Source of the DNA: Sulfurovum sp.
Lineage (GTDB): Bacteria; Campylobacterota; Campylobacteria; Campylobacterales; Sulfurovaceae
Direction: 5' to 3'
DNA length: 64,000 bases
Assembly (NCBI GenBank): GCA_030949725.1
Contig: JAUZSE010000006.1
Location: 62,001 to 126,000 of the forward strand
The notes beneath the pieces were generated by a model. It did not search any database and was not told the DNA's origin. It saw only the letters and a program-made list of their open reading frames with translations. A program made the position numbers and the translations under genes. The first letter of the stretch is position 1. Each line of letters starts with the position of its first letter. Shown here one piece after another: positions 20,209-29,727 of the stretch.

Positions 20209-20979
20209 GTGGGTCGTATGACAAGACTTGTAATAAAAGTAGGTTCTCATGTTTTGACAGAAAATGGCGTTATTGCAACAACACGTATGATGGCATTAGT
20301 AGAGCTGATCGCAGAACTAAAAGAGCATCATTATGATGTCATTTTAGTAAGTTCTGGAGCAGTATCTGTAGGATATACCCAATTAGCCTTAGATAGAAGT
20401 ATCATGGCGAATAAGCAGGCTCTAGCAGCCATAGGTCAACCACTACTACTTTCAATGTATCAAGAACACTTTTCTAGGTTTAACTTGCTTTGCTCACAAA
20501 TACTTTTTCGTGCAGATGTCTTTGATTCTAAAAAGCATATAGAACATGCACGAAATGCTATAGATACACTTTTAGAACATAATGTTGTACCCATTATCAA
20601 TGAAAATGACACGGTAAGTATAGAAGAGCTTACTTTTGGAGACAACGATAAACTCTCTGCACATGTAGCATATCATTTTGATGCAGAGTTACTGGTCATA
20701 CTTTCTGATATCGATGCTTTCTATGATAAAGACCCGAATAAACATGATGATGCCAAACGAAGAGCTATAGTAAATGTGATACAAGAGGATGAACTCAATG
20801 CGGATCATACGCCAAATAATGAATTTGCAACAGGTGGTATAGTGACAAAACTCGAAGCTGCTGATTTTTTGATGCGTCATGAAAGAAAAATGTTTCTAGC
20901 ATCCGGGTTTAATCTTGATGATGTAAAGTCTTTTCTTATAGATAATAAACATAAGGGTGGCACACTTTTTCAAAGTTGA
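20209..20979 (+). CDS. proB: Glutamate 5-kinase
   Basis: First step of proline synthesis. 256 residues of amino-acid-kinase fold: [30 protein letters not shown] and [12 protein letters not shown], then GTGGIVTK-type [12 protein letters not shown]. The C-terminal PUA domain of E. coli ProB is absent, as is usual in Campylobacterota. The start may be GTG 20209 (directly after obgE) or ATG 20218. In Campylobacter jejuni the next gene is fmt; here 5.4 kb of accessory DNA intervenes. Confidence 0.93.
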   Translation: MGRMTRLVIKVGSHVLTENGVIATTRMMALVELIAELKEHHYDVILVSSGAVSVGYTQLALDRSIMANKQALAAIGQPLLLSMYQEHFSRFNLLCSQILFRADVFDSKKHIEHARNAIDTLLEHNVVPIINENDTVSIEELTFGDNDKLSAHVAYHFDAELLVILSDIDAFYDKDPNKHDDAKRRAIVNVIQEDELNADHTPNNEFATGGIVTKLEAADFLMRHERKMFLASGFNLDDVKSFLIDNKHKGGTLFQS

Positions 20980-20996
20980 CATTTTTTATTATAAAG

Positions 20997-21023
20997 TATA
21001 TACTATATAATACATAGTATATA
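20997..21023. promoter_or_regulatory. Palindromic operator over the antitoxin promoter
   Basis: Perfect 10-bp inverted repeat TATATACTAT (20997-21006) / ATAGTATATA (21014-21023) with a 7-bp spacer. A TATAAT -10 hexamer (21006-21011) falls inside it. This is the expected arrangement for autorepression by a ribbon-helix-helix antitoxin encoded 12 bp downstream. Confidence 0.6.
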
Positions 21024-21034
21024 AAGGTTTTGAT

Positions 21035-21280
21035 ATGACAAAAAAGATAGAATACAAAAAAGAACTTTTCTCTTTACCTTTGGATGTTGCAGAACGTTTA
21101 AAAGTATATGCAGAAGAGACACATAGAAAAAAAAGCCATATTGTTGCAGAAGCTATTTCTGAGTATGTTTCTCATAGTGAAAAAGAAAAATATGTAGAAG
21201 ATGCTTTGAGTCTTATAGGTATCATTTCTGAAAATACCCCAGATATCCAAGAGATAAAAGCAAATAGAGAAGATATATGA
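21035..21280 (+). CDS. Ribbon-helix-helix antitoxin
   Basis: 81 residues. The N-terminus has the RHH pattern: a strand (KELFSLPLDVAERLKVYAEE) then helix-turn-helix (THRKKSHIVAEAISEYV), followed by an acidic tail with ISENTPDIQEIKANRED. It overlaps the PIN toxin by 4 bp (ATGA) and has a palindromic operator upstream. Intact. With its toxin interrupted by an IS, it may persist as an orphan. Confidence 0.8.
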   Translation: MTKKIEYKKELFSLPLDVAERLKVYAEETHRKKSHIVAEAISEYVSHSEKEKYVEDALSLIGIISENTPDIQEIKANREDI

Positions 21281-21601
21281 AAAAAATCTTTTTAGATGCA
21301 AATATTTTGATAGATATATTGGATGATAAAAGACCAACGAGTAGGGAGAGTGCAAAGATTTTTGAATTTTTGGTAAGAGGTGTGGACAATTTCACACTCT
21401 TTACCTCATGTGATTTGTTAACAACAGTATACTACTTTACCCGAAAACCTTTAGGTCAAGAGATGGCTTTAAAAAAAATAAAAAAACTTAATCATATTAT
21501 AAAAGTGATTGAATTTGGAAATATTGAAGTATCTGAAGCCATTGAACTTATGGAAAGAAATAAAAAATATTTTGACCTAGAAGATACTATACAATATGTT
21601 A
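21277..21601 (+). pseudogene. PIN-domain toxin, 5' part (IS-interrupted)
   Basis: Contains the first PIN motifs (KKIFLDANILIDILDD, then FTSCDLLTTVYYF and YFDLEDTIQYV). The IS at 21602-22957 cuts it between GTT and ATG codons. The 3' part resumes at 22961 as MARKEKCDYIITNDKAFASG and ends at 23067. Rejoined without the element and one TTA repeat, the frame is continuous (432 bp, 143 aa). As found, the product ends three residues into the IS (...QYVTTP) and lacks the last catalytic block. Confidence 0.8.
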
Positions 21602-22957
21602 CAACACCTTAGCCAAAAATAAAAACAAAATATAAGCCAAAGCCATGAGACAACTACTATAATTTTAAACCAAAAAAACATAAAGTTATCCCATGACAGA
21701 AATTATAACACTCTTAAGATGTATCGCACCTATAATTGCAAAAAACAAGCATAAACAACTACAAATCATCATCCAAGCCTTGCTCTCAATGCGAGGACGG
21801 ATTACTATGTTAGGATTAAGTAGATGGAGTGAAAAAGGAGGGAGTTATCGAACTATCACACGCTTCTTTCATTCAAAGATAAATTGGGAAGAAATCAATT
21901 GGATGTTTATCAAAACGCATTTAACAAAAAAGGGTTCAGTCTATCTTTTGGGTGGAGATGAAGTAGTAGTAAGCAAAAGTGGGAAGCATACTTATGGGAT
22001 AGATAGGTTTTATTCTTCTATCCAAAACCAAGTGATACAAAGTTTGGCATTTCTCAATCTTTCCTTGATAAGTGTAGAAACAAGAAAAGCTTATCCACTA
22101 AGTACACAACAAATAGTTCGAGAGAAAAAAGAAGGTTGTATCAAAGACAAAAGTGTAAAGAAGAGTAAGAAAAAGAAGCATGGTAAAGTTGGAAGACCTA
22201 AAGGAAGTGGGAATAAAGATAAAAAAGATATTGCACTCTCACCCTATCTTAAATTTGTCCAGGAGTCCGTAAATAAGGCACTTAAACGGATTGACAAGCA
22301 TATTGATATTGTTTATTTTGTCTTTGATGGAGCATTTGGAAATAATCCTGCTGTACAAATGGTGAGGCAATGTGGATTACATATCATTTCTAAACTTCAA
22401 AAAAACTCTGCACTGCTATTTCCTTATAGTGGAGAGTATGCAGGAAGAGGATCTCCTAGGAAATATGGAGATGCTATTGACTATGATAATCTTCCAGAAC
22501 CCTATCTAAAATCAGATACCATAGACGAAGATAAGAATATCCAAACAAGAATTTATCAAATGGAAATGCTACATCGTAAGTTTGCAGATAGGCTCAATGT
22601 TGTAATTATTCAAAAGATAAATTTAAGCACAGGTAAAATTGCTCATGTAAATCTCTTCTCTACAGATTTGACATTAGACTATAAAAAGATTGTTGATTAC
22701 TATTCACTTCGTTTTCAGATTGAATTTGTCTTCCGAGATGCCAAACAATATTGGGGAATGGAGGATTTTATGAATATTAAAAACACCTATCCATAATTGG
22801 GCAAATCTCTCTACTTTTATGGTCAACTTTTCTCATGGATTACGCCAAAACTCTGACTATGAAAGAGATGAGTATTCTTGACCTTAAAGCCCACTACCAT
22901 GGGCTTAAATACGTCAAAGAGGTATTTAAATTACTTCCGAATTTAGCTAACGAGTTG
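21602..22957 (+). mobile_element. IS4-superfamily insertion sequence, 1356 bp
   Basis: The left end CAACACCTTAGCCAAA and the inverted right end CAACTCGTTAGCTAAA match at 13 of 16 positions. The element is flanked by TTA at 21599-21601 and 22958-22960, a probable 3-bp target duplication. It contains one + strand DDE transposase. Its position inside the PIN toxin is confirmed because toxin sequence continues in frame on both sides. Confidence 0.75.
21693..22955 (+). CDS. IS4-superfamily DDE transposase (frameshifted)
   Basis: About 415 residues when repaired. The acidic triad is visible: GGDEVVVSKSGKHTYG (first Asp), YFVFDGAFGNN (second Asp), and SLRFQIEFVFRDAKQYWGM (Glu). A basic linker (KKSKKKKHGKVGRPKGSGNK) separates the first two. 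The frame breaks near 22785 (NIKNTP / IHNWANLSTFMVNFSHGL) and again near 22875 (YS / ILDLKAHYHGLKYVKEVF). The C-terminal stop is not resolved before the right inverted repeat. I cannot assign the ISfinder family. Confidence 0.7.
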
Positions 22958-22960
22958 TTA

Positions 22961-23067
22961 TGGCACGAAAAGAAAAGTGTGACTATATTATTACAAATGA
23001 TAAAGCCTTTGCCTCTGGTGATGTGCCTGTTTTGAGTAGTGAAGAAGCACTAGTGGTTTTGAAGTAA
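22961..23067 (+). pseudogene. PIN-domain toxin, 3' part
   Basis: Starting directly after the right TTA repeat, the toxin frame reads (M)ARKEKCDYIITNDKAFASGD and PVLSSEEALVVLK with TAA at 23065-23067. ITNDKAF is the final catalytic strand of the PIN fold. This piece has no start of its own and would not be expressed as a functional domain. Confidence 0.75.
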
Positions 23068-23136
23068 GGGTCTAGGTTTTTTAGGGTAAAATACTTGCCA
23101 ATAAATGTAGCATTATGTACACAATGAGGGGAAAAC

Positions 23137-25161
23137 ATGGCACAATCAATAGAACCAAATATTGCAGAGTTAGCCAATGGTTGGCTAAAATCTTATAAAT
23201 TAGATTATAAATTAGAACAAGAAAATTTAAACTTTCAAATAGATAAGGCACTTAAAGAGTATGAGTCTAAAGGTGGTGGGAAAGGTGGTAATAGACCTGA
23301 TGCAAAATTATTATTAACTGACAAAAATACAAATTACTTCCCAATACTTATTGAATATAAAGGACTTAAAGGTAAGTTAGAAAAGCTTAACTCTGATGGA
23401 CAAGTCGATAATCAAACAGCTAAATATGCACCTAATTTTAAAAATATAAAAGATTTTGCCGTAAATGGAGCAGTTCACTATGCAAATGCAATATTACATC
23501 ACACAAGCTACACAGATATTATTGCTATAGGAATGACTGGCTATAAAGATACTAGTGGAAAAATTCAATATCAAATTGCTGTTTATTATGTATCAAAAGA
23601 TAACATTGGTATTGGACAAAGAGTTGGAGATTTTTCAGATTTTTCTTTTTTAGCACCTGAAAATTTTGATGATTTTATCGAACAAGTAAAAAATTTACAT
23701 CTTTCACAAGAAGAGATTGATGAAATAAAAGCAAAAAAAGAGAAAGAGATTGATGCTAGTTTAGTAAAGTTAAACAATGACATATATCAAAATGAAAAAG
23801 GATTAGGGGAAAATGACAGAGTTTATCTCGTAGCTGCTTCTATTATAGCTACTATTGGTGTACCAAATAAAGTTCCTGTTCTTGATAAAGATGATCTAAA
23901 ATCACAAACATTTGTTGGTGGAAGAGATGGGGATATAGTATTAAGGAGTATTACGGCTTTTTTAAATGAAAAAGGTATTCCTCAAGAAAAAAAAGAGCTC
24001 ATCATAAGAACACTCTCAAATACACTTTTAACTGAAAATATCAATAAAGTACAAAATGGAGAAAGTCAACTAAAAAGAGTATTTACTAAAATTGTAGATG
24101 ATTTAGGGATATATTATAAGATAGGTTTAACAACTGACTTCACAGGTAAGCTATTTAATGAGATGTATGGTTGGCTTGGTTTTACACAAGACAAACTTAA
24201 TGATGTAGTTTTAACACCATCATATATTGCCACTACTTTAGTTAAACTAGCAAGGGTAAACAAAGACTCTTATGTATGGGATTTTGCCACAGGTTCAGCT
24301 GGATTATTAGTTGCAGCTATGAATGAGATGCTTAATGATGCGAAAAATAGTATCACTTCCCCTGATGAACTAACTCAAAAAGAGATAACAATAAAAGCAG
24401 AACAACTACTAGGGTTAGAGTTACTTTCTAGTGTATATATGTTAGCAATATTAAATATGATTCTTATGGGTGATGGAAGCTCAAATATTTTAAATAAAGA
24501 TTCATTAGTGGATTTTGATGGTAATTATGGTTTTGGAAACACTGATAGTAAATTCCCTGCTGATGCTTTTATACTAAATCCTCCCTATTCAGCTCCTGGA
24601 AATGGTATGGTATTTGTAGAAAAAGCACTTAGTATGATGAATAAAGGCTATGCTTCAATTATTATCCAAAATTCAGCAGGAAGTGGAAAAGCAAAAGATT
24701 ACAATATAAAGATATTAGAAAATCATACATTAATCGCTAGTATTAAAATGCCTATAAATATATTTATAGGTAAAGCTAGTGTACAGACTAATATCTATGT
24801 TTTTAAAGTGGGTGAAGCTCATAAGGCAAAAATGAAAGTGAAATTTATTGACTTTAGCAATGATGGCTATACAAGAACAAACCGTAAAAAAGGAAGTAAT
24901 AATCTCAAAGATACAAACAAAGCTAAAGAACGCTATGAAGAGTTAGTTAATCTCGTAGAATTTGGAGATGATGAGCTTGATATCTTTACAGAAAAAGAGT
25001 ATTACGAGGGAAACATAGACCCTCTAAACGGAGCAGATTGGAATCAATCAGCTCTTATTGATACGAAACCTACTTTAGAAGATTTTAAAAAGACCGTAAG
25101 TGATTATTTGGCTTGGGAAGTGTCTAGTATTTTGAAACAAAGAGGTGAAGAGGGAAAGTAA
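23137..25161 (+). CDS. Restriction-modification fusion: nuclease-like N-terminus plus N6-adenine methyltransferase (BcgI-like)
   Basis: 674 residues. Residues ~50-80 carry a PD-(D/E)xK-like core: Asp55, then Glu73-x-Lys75 in PILIEYKG. The methyltransferase follows: motif I DFATGSAGLL at ~382 and motif IV NPPYSAPG at ~480, as in HsdM/N6_Mtase proteins. Nuclease and methyltransferase on one chain with a separate specificity gene is the layout of BcgI-type (type IIB) and related enzymes. The frame is intact. The specificity gene follows directly but is badly broken. It is AT-rich and sits in a TA/IS island, consistent with transfer. Confidence 0.8.
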   Translation: MAQSIEPNIAELANGWLKSYKLDYKLEQENLNFQIDKALKEYESKGGGKGGNRPDAKLLLTDKNTNYFPILIEYKGLKGKLEKLNSDGQVDNQTAKYAPNFKNIKDFAVNGAVHYANAILHHTSYTDIIAIGMTGYKDTSGKIQYQIAVYYVSKDNIGIGQRVGDFSDFSFLAPENFDDFIEQVKNLHLSQEEIDEIKAKKEKEIDASLVKLNNDIYQNEKGLGENDRVYLVAASIIATIGVPNKVPVLDKDDLKSQTFVGGRDGDIVLRSITAFLNEKGIPQEKKELIIRTLSNTLLTENINKVQNGESQLKRVFTKIVDDLGIYYKIGLTTDFTGKLFNEMYGWLGFTQDKLNDVVLTPSYIATTLVKLARVNKDSYVWDFATGSAGLLVAAMNEMLNDAKNSITSPDELTQKEITIKAEQLLGLELLSSVYMLAILNMILMGDGSSNILNKDSLVDFDGNYGFGNTDSKFPADAFILNPPYSAPGNGMVFVEKALSMMNKGYASIIIQNSAGSGKAKDYNIKILENHTLIASIKMPINIFIGKASVQTNIYVFKVGEAHKAKMKVKFIDFSNDGYTRTNRKKGSNNLKDTNKAKERYEELVNLVEFGDDELDIFTEKEYYEGNIDPLNGADWNQSALIDTKPTLEDFKKTVSDYLAWEVSSILKQRGEEGK

Positions 25162-26304
25162 ATTCCCTACTCAACGAGCAATTAGAAAGCGTTGAGTGGG
25201 GAACAAAAGATATTTTTTTAAAAGATTTATTTACGATTAAACGAGGAAAAAGACTTACTGTTGAAAATAGGATTAAAGGCAACCGTCCATTAGTAACTGC
25301 TGGTTATGAAAAAACAGGCGTTGCAGAATTTATAGGAAATACAGAACAAGAAATATTTTCAGAAGATACAATTACTATTGATATGTTTGCAAATACTTTT
25401 TATCGTAATTATTCTTATTCTGCTGATGACAATATTTTAGTTTTATCTGATAAAGAAAAAATTCCATCACAAGCAAAGATTTTTATTGTTTGTCTCATTA
25501 ATCAAATACTTCATAAAAGATTTGATTATGGTAAACAATATAGAATGGGAAGTTTTAATCAAACTAAAATCCAACTTCCAACCAAAAACAATAAAGTAGA
25601 TTTTGAATTTATGGATAGTTTTATAGCCCAAATAGAAGCCGAACGAATGGAAAAGCTAGATGCTTATTTAGAAGTTAGTGGATTGAAAAATTATACTTTG
25701 ACGGATGAAGAAGAGGAGGCTTATTTAGAAGTTAGTGGATTGGAAAATTATACTTGGATGGATGAAGAATTGAAGTTTTGAGAGATTTTGAGAATTAAAG
25801 ATCTGACGAATTTAATGTTATAAATATATTTAATGTAAAAAACGATCTGGAAATATCTTATCAAGTAGATATTATTCAGAATAGTGGAAAGTACCTATAT
25901 TTATGTGAGAGCAGCTTTAAATAATGGCGTAGGTTCATATGTCTCTATATAATGAAGATGAAGCATATTTAAATGAGGGAAATACTATCTCTTTTGGTCA
26001 AGATACGGCAACAATGTTTTATCAAGAAAAACCATATTTTACTGGGGATAAAATCAAAATTGTAAAATCAAAAGATAATAGATTTAATAAACTAAATGGA
26101 TTGTTTTTTATTTCAACAATGACAAAATCTTTTAGTTCTTTTTCTTGGGGTGGTTCAAGTTTTAGTGTCAAAATTATAGGAGAGCAATTAATGAAACTCC
26201 CAATCAAAAACCAAAAACCAAATTATAAAAGTATGGAAACTTTAATTTCTGCTATTCAAAAGCTTGTGATAAAAGATGTGGTGAAGTATGTGCAAAGTAA
26301 GTAA
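25161..26304 (+). pseudogene. hsdS: Type I/BcgI-like specificity (S) subunit, multiply frameshifted
   Basis: Two target-recognition domains are recognisable. The first reads LFTIKRGKRLTVENR, RPLVTAGYEKTGVAEFIG and MGSFNQTKIQLPT; the second NNGVGSYVSLYNEDEAYLNE, ISFGQDTATMFYQEKPYFTG and FSWGGSSFSVKIIGEQLMKLP. They should be separated by a helical spacer (the IEAERMEKLDAYLEVSG copies, twice, at ~25636-25755). The stretch 25760-25935 carries several indels and stops, and no start codon is evident near 25161. The damage is heavier than in neighbouring genes, so real decay or phase-variable remodelling is possible as well as sequencing error. Confidence 0.7.
25648..25770 (+). repeat. Short direct repeat in S-subunit spacer
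   Basis: The protein segment AYLEVSGLKNYTLTDEEEE is followed at once by a near copy, AYLEVSGLENYTWMDEEL, a ~20-residue tandem repeat in the helical spacer after the first recognition domain. Spacer-repeat number is known to alter the spacing of type I recognition sites. Confidence 0.55.
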
Positions 26305-26359
26305 AAAGAAATATAAAAAATGTTGTGGCAAATAGAAAATATAGGGAGAGTTAAATTAT

Positions 26360-27277
26360 ATGAATAAAAAGAAAATAGTATACATGGGAACACCCCAGTA
26401 CGCAGAAGAGATCCTTAATGGGCTGATAGAAGCAGAAGATATGGAAGTCTCATTGGTACTTACGCAGCCTGACCGACCTTTTGGGCGTAAGAAAGTCTTG
26501 ACGGCTCCTCCTGTGAAGGTATTGGCAAATGCACATGGGATTGAAGTGTTACAGCCAAACCGTTTGAGTGATGAAGGGATGTTTGAGGCTATACAAAGTG
26601 CTAGACCAGACTTTATACTGGTGGCTGCTTTTGGGCAGATATTGCCAAAGTCTATTTTGGATATTGCCCCTTGTATTAATCTGCATGCTTCACTCTTGCC
26701 ACAATATAGAGGGGCTTCTCCTCTACAACAGTCACTGCTTAATGGTGATGAAAAAACAGGTGTTACTTCTATGCTTATGGAAGAAGGTTTAGATACGGGC
26801 GATATACTTGAAAAAGTAGAATTTGTCATTCCTAAAACTATGAGACTATCAGCATTGATGCAACAACTGACAAAGGATGCATCTGCCTTAACGCTACATA
26901 CTATTCGTCATTTTAACAGTATCATTGCGATGAAACAAAATAATATAGAAGCAACCTTGTGCAAAAAAATCAAAAAGAGTGATGGCGAAGTAAATTTTGA
27001 AGATGCTTCTTTGGTCTATAATAAATATAGAGCTTTTGAGGGGTGGCCAGGTATTTTTGCTTCCAATGGTACGAAATTTGATGCACTTACTTTGGTGGAA
27101 AATCAAAAGAATCATAAAATATGTGAAATTTTGTCTTTTGAAGAGGAGACTGTAATTATCGGATGTGACAAAGGCTCTTTAAAAATAGGTATATTGCAAC
27201 CTGTATCCAAAAAATCGATGACTGCAAAAGCCTATTGTATGGGAAGGGGATTGAAGGTTGGAGATAGTTTACTTTGA
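26360..27277 (+). CDS. fmt: Methionyl-tRNA formyltransferase
   Basis: 305 residues. Formylates Met-tRNA for initiation. The formyltransferase core contains IVYMGTPQYAEEIL, the Asn-containing INLHASLLPQYRGASPLQQS signature and GVTSMLMEEGLDTGDIL. The C-terminal OB-like domain (FEGWPGIFA) is present. The frame is intact. The 3' end overlaps birA by 20 bp. In related genomes fmt directly follows proB. Confidence 0.95.
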   Translation: MNKKKIVYMGTPQYAEEILNGLIEAEDMEVSLVLTQPDRPFGRKKVLTAPPVKVLANAHGIEVLQPNRLSDEGMFEAIQSARPDFILVAAFGQILPKSILDIAPCINLHASLLPQYRGASPLQQSLLNGDEKTGVTSMLMEEGLDTGDILEKVEFVIPKTMRLSALMQQLTKDASALTLHTIRHFNSIIAMKQNNIEATLCKKIKKSDGEVNFEDASLVYNKYRAFEGWPGIFASNGTKFDALTLVENQKNHKICEILSFEEETVIIGCDKGSLKIGILQPVSKKSMTAKAYCMGRGLKVGDSLL

Positions 27278-27893
27278 TACACTGCCTTCTACGCAAGTCT
27301 ATCTTGTAGAGAAGTTGAATACAGGAGAACTAAAAGCACCCGTATCTGTTTTAGCTTATGAACAGAGTTTAGGGGTAGGGAGTAGAGATAATGTATGGGC
27401 AGGTGGTAAAGGTAACTTTTTTGTATCTGTGGCTATAAATATTTCAAAACTTCCAGATGATCTTCCTCTTTCGTCGGCATCTATTTATTTTTCCTTTATT
27501 ATGAAACAAATATTGTTAGCATCTGATGAAAATATATGGCTCAAATGGCCCAATGATTTTTATTGTAATGATTCTAAAGTAGGGGGAACGATCACACAAA
27601 AAGTGAAAGATACTTTAGTGTGTGGAATTGGAATAAATTTAAAAAATTCTCAAAATGGCTATAAGGCTTTACAGAGCGATATTTTACCTACAGAATTATT
27701 AAAAGATTACTTGAACGCACTTAACAAATTACCGACATGGAAGCAGGTCTTTAGTGATTATGAGATAGAATTTGAAAAAAGTAGGAGATTCTTAGTGCAT
27801 ATTGGAAACCTACAAAAGAGTCTAGCAGATGCGATTTTATGCAAGGATGGTTCTTTAATTATAGAAGGCAAGAGGGTGTTTAGTTTACGATGA
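27258..27893 (+). CDS. birA: Biotin-protein ligase
   Basis: 211 residues, catalytic domain only, with no N-terminal helix-turn-helix, so it is not a transcriptional repressor. TTG start within fmt. Motifs: YFDTLPSTQVYL, YEQSLGVGSRDNVWAGGKGN (biotin/ATP loop), and IWLKWPNDFYCNDSKVGG. The last ~45 residues correspond to the short SH3-like C-terminus. It overlaps parA by 4 bp. Confidence 0.92.
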   Translation: MEIVYFDTLPSTQVYLVEKLNTGELKAPVSVLAYEQSLGVGSRDNVWAGGKGNFFVSVAINISKLPDDLPLSSASIYFSFIMKQILLASDENIWLKWPNDFYCNDSKVGGTITQKVKDTLVCGIGINLKNSQNGYKALQSDILPTELLKDYLNALNKLPTWKQVFSDYEIEFEKSRRFLVHIGNLQKSLADAILCKDGSLIIEGKRVFSLR

Positions 27894-28675
27894 GCGAAGT
27901 AATTAGTATAGCCAACCAAAAGGGTGGCGTAGGAAAAACAACAACAGCAGTAAATTTAGCAGCATCTTTGGCAGAAAAAGGTAAAAAAGTCCTTCTTTTG
28001 GACATTGATCCACAGTCTAATGCTACAACAAGTTTAGGATTTAGTAGAGGTGACTATGAGTTCAACATTTATCATGTACTCATAGGAAGCAAAAAGCTTT
28101 CAGAAATCATACTTAAAACAGATATAGAAAATCTTAAGCTCGCTCCCTCAAATATTGGTCTTGTCGGGATAGAGAAAGAGTTTTATAATCCTAAGGCAAA
28201 GAATAGAGAATTGGTACTTAAATCAAAAATAAAAGAAATTTCTTCAAAATTTGATTTTATTATTATTGATTCACCTCCTGCACTAGGACCCATTACAATT
28301 AATGCTTTAAGTGCATCAGATTCCGTGATTATTCCTATACAGTGTGAATTTTTTGCACTTGAGGGTCTTGCCCAATTACTCAATACAGTGAGTCTTTTAA
28401 AAAAGACGATTAATCCAAAGTTAAAGATTAAAGGTTTTTTACCTACGATGTATTCGGGGCAAAATAATCTTTCCAAACAAGTTTTGGCAGACTTAACACA
28501 CCACTTTAAAGATAAACTTTTTCATATTAATCAAGGAAAAGACTGTATTGTAGTACCACGTAATGTGAAGATAGCAGAGAGTCCAAGTTTTGGTAAACCA
28601 GTTACAACGTATGCAGCAAAATCTAAAGGTTCTATCGCCTATAGAGATCTTGCTACAGTAATTGTGAGAGGTTAA
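27890..28675 (+). CDS. parA: Chromosome-partitioning ATPase ParA (Soj)
   Basis: 261 residues. Deviant Walker A NQKGGVGKTTTAVNLA at the N-terminus, LLLDIDPQSNATTSLG, and FIIIDSPPALGPITINAL. It works with ParB to position the origin region. parB follows after one base. No perfect parS palindrome was found in this window. Confidence 0.96.
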   Translation: MSEVISIANQKGGVGKTTTAVNLAASLAEKGKKVLLLDIDPQSNATTSLGFSRGDYEFNIYHVLIGSKKLSEIILKTDIENLKLAPSNIGLVGIEKEFYNPKAKNRELVLKSKIKEISSKFDFIIIDSPPALGPITINALSASDSVIIPIQCEFFALEGLAQLLNTVSLLKKTINPKLKIKGFLPTMYSGQNNLSKQVLADLTHHFKDKLFHINQGKDCIVVPRNVKIAESPSFGKPVTTYAAKSKGSIAYRDLATVIVRG

Positions 28676-28676
28676 T

Positions 28677-29573
28677 ATGGCATTAGGTAGGGGTTTAGGC
28701 GAAATTTTATCTGAAGTAGAAGAAGCATACGAGAAAGATCTTAGGGATGTAGACAGTTTTGTACTGGAGGAAAAAGGTGCAAGATTAGAAGACCTTGATG
28801 TTGATACGATTGCCCCCAATCCTTTTCAGCCACGTAAACATTTTGATGAGCAGTCACTCAAAGAGTTAAGTCAGTCGATTTTAGCCAATGGTCTGTTACA
28901 ACCTATTGTAGTCATCGAAAAAGAAGATGGTTATTTTTTAGTAGCGGGGGAACGTCGTCTTAGAGCACATAAGCTTGCAAAACTTGAAACAATCAAGGCC
29001 ATTATCGCAGATGTACCTATGGATGAGATAAAACTTCGTGAACTTGCATTACTTGAAAATATTCAAAGAGAAAATCTTAATGCGATTGAATTGGCACAGT
29101 CTTATTCTGAGTTAATTAAAGTACATAATATAACACACGATGAACTTTCTAATATCGTACATAAAAGTCGTTCACAAATTACCAATACTATGCGTCTTCT
29201 TGCACTGTCACCTTATGTAAAAGAACAAGTAGTCACAGAGAAGATTTCTCAAGGTCATGCAAAGATTTTAGTGGGACTTGATGAGAAAAAACAGAAAATA
29301 ATTATTGATTCTGTTATAGGTCAAAAACTTTCTGTGCGTGATGCAGAAAAAATGGCAAAGATACATAAAGAAAGTACCATTAAAACTGTGCCAGTACCTA
29401 CGCCTGTACCTGTGATTGCTCCAGAGATAATAACAGAAGATTTATTGAGTGAGTATACAGAAATATTTAAAGATAAATTACCTTTTAACTATGAACTGAA
29501 AACAAAAAGTTTTGAAATACACTTTGAAAATACCAAGGAAGTAGAAAAGTTTTTAGAACTGATTTGCGTATAA
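28677..29573 (+). CDS. parB: Chromosome-partitioning protein ParB (Spo0J)
   Basis: 298 residues. The CTP-binding ParB domain is clear (NPFQPRKHFDEQSLKELSQS, YFLVAGERRLRAHKLAKLET with the GERR box, LALLENIQRENLNAIELAQS), then a helix-turn-helix (SNIVHKSRSQITNTMRLLAL) and a C-terminal dimerisation region. A Pro-Val-rich linker (VPVPTPVPVIAPE) separates them. The frame is intact. Confidence 0.96.
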   Translation: MALGRGLGEILSEVEEAYEKDLRDVDSFVLEEKGARLEDLDVDTIAPNPFQPRKHFDEQSLKELSQSILANGLLQPIVVIEKEDGYFLVAGERRLRAHKLAKLETIKAIIADVPMDEIKLRELALLENIQRENLNAIELAQSYSELIKVHNITHDELSNIVHKSRSQITNTMRLLALSPYVKEQVVTEKISQGHAKILVGLDEKKQKIIIDSVIGQKLSVRDAEKMAKIHKESTIKTVPVPTPVPVIAPEIITEDLLSEYTEIFKDKLPFNYELKTKSFEIHFENTKEVEKFLELICV

Positions 29574-29727
29574 AAAGAGAAGAAATAAAATACAATTTTT
29601 AGTCGAATGCTAAATTAAAAAAATATAAAATGTATGTAGACTACTGTTTTCTTCAAAACTATCAATATTTAATCATACCCTCATACAAATAATGATAAAA
29701 TATCGCGAAATTACACGAGGAGTTTTA

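Noticed and set aside
20976-20981. TTGACA as -35 box of the TA operon
   Set aside because: It lies 24 bp upstream of the TATAAT, too far for a normal 16-18 bp spacer.
22835-23035. Separate gene between the IS transposase and the RM gene
   Set aside because: It combines the displaced C-terminus of the transposase with out-of-frame toxin DNA across the IS end.
27890-29573. parS site near parAB
   Set aside because: No TGTTTCACGTGAAACA-like palindrome was recognised in or around these genes.
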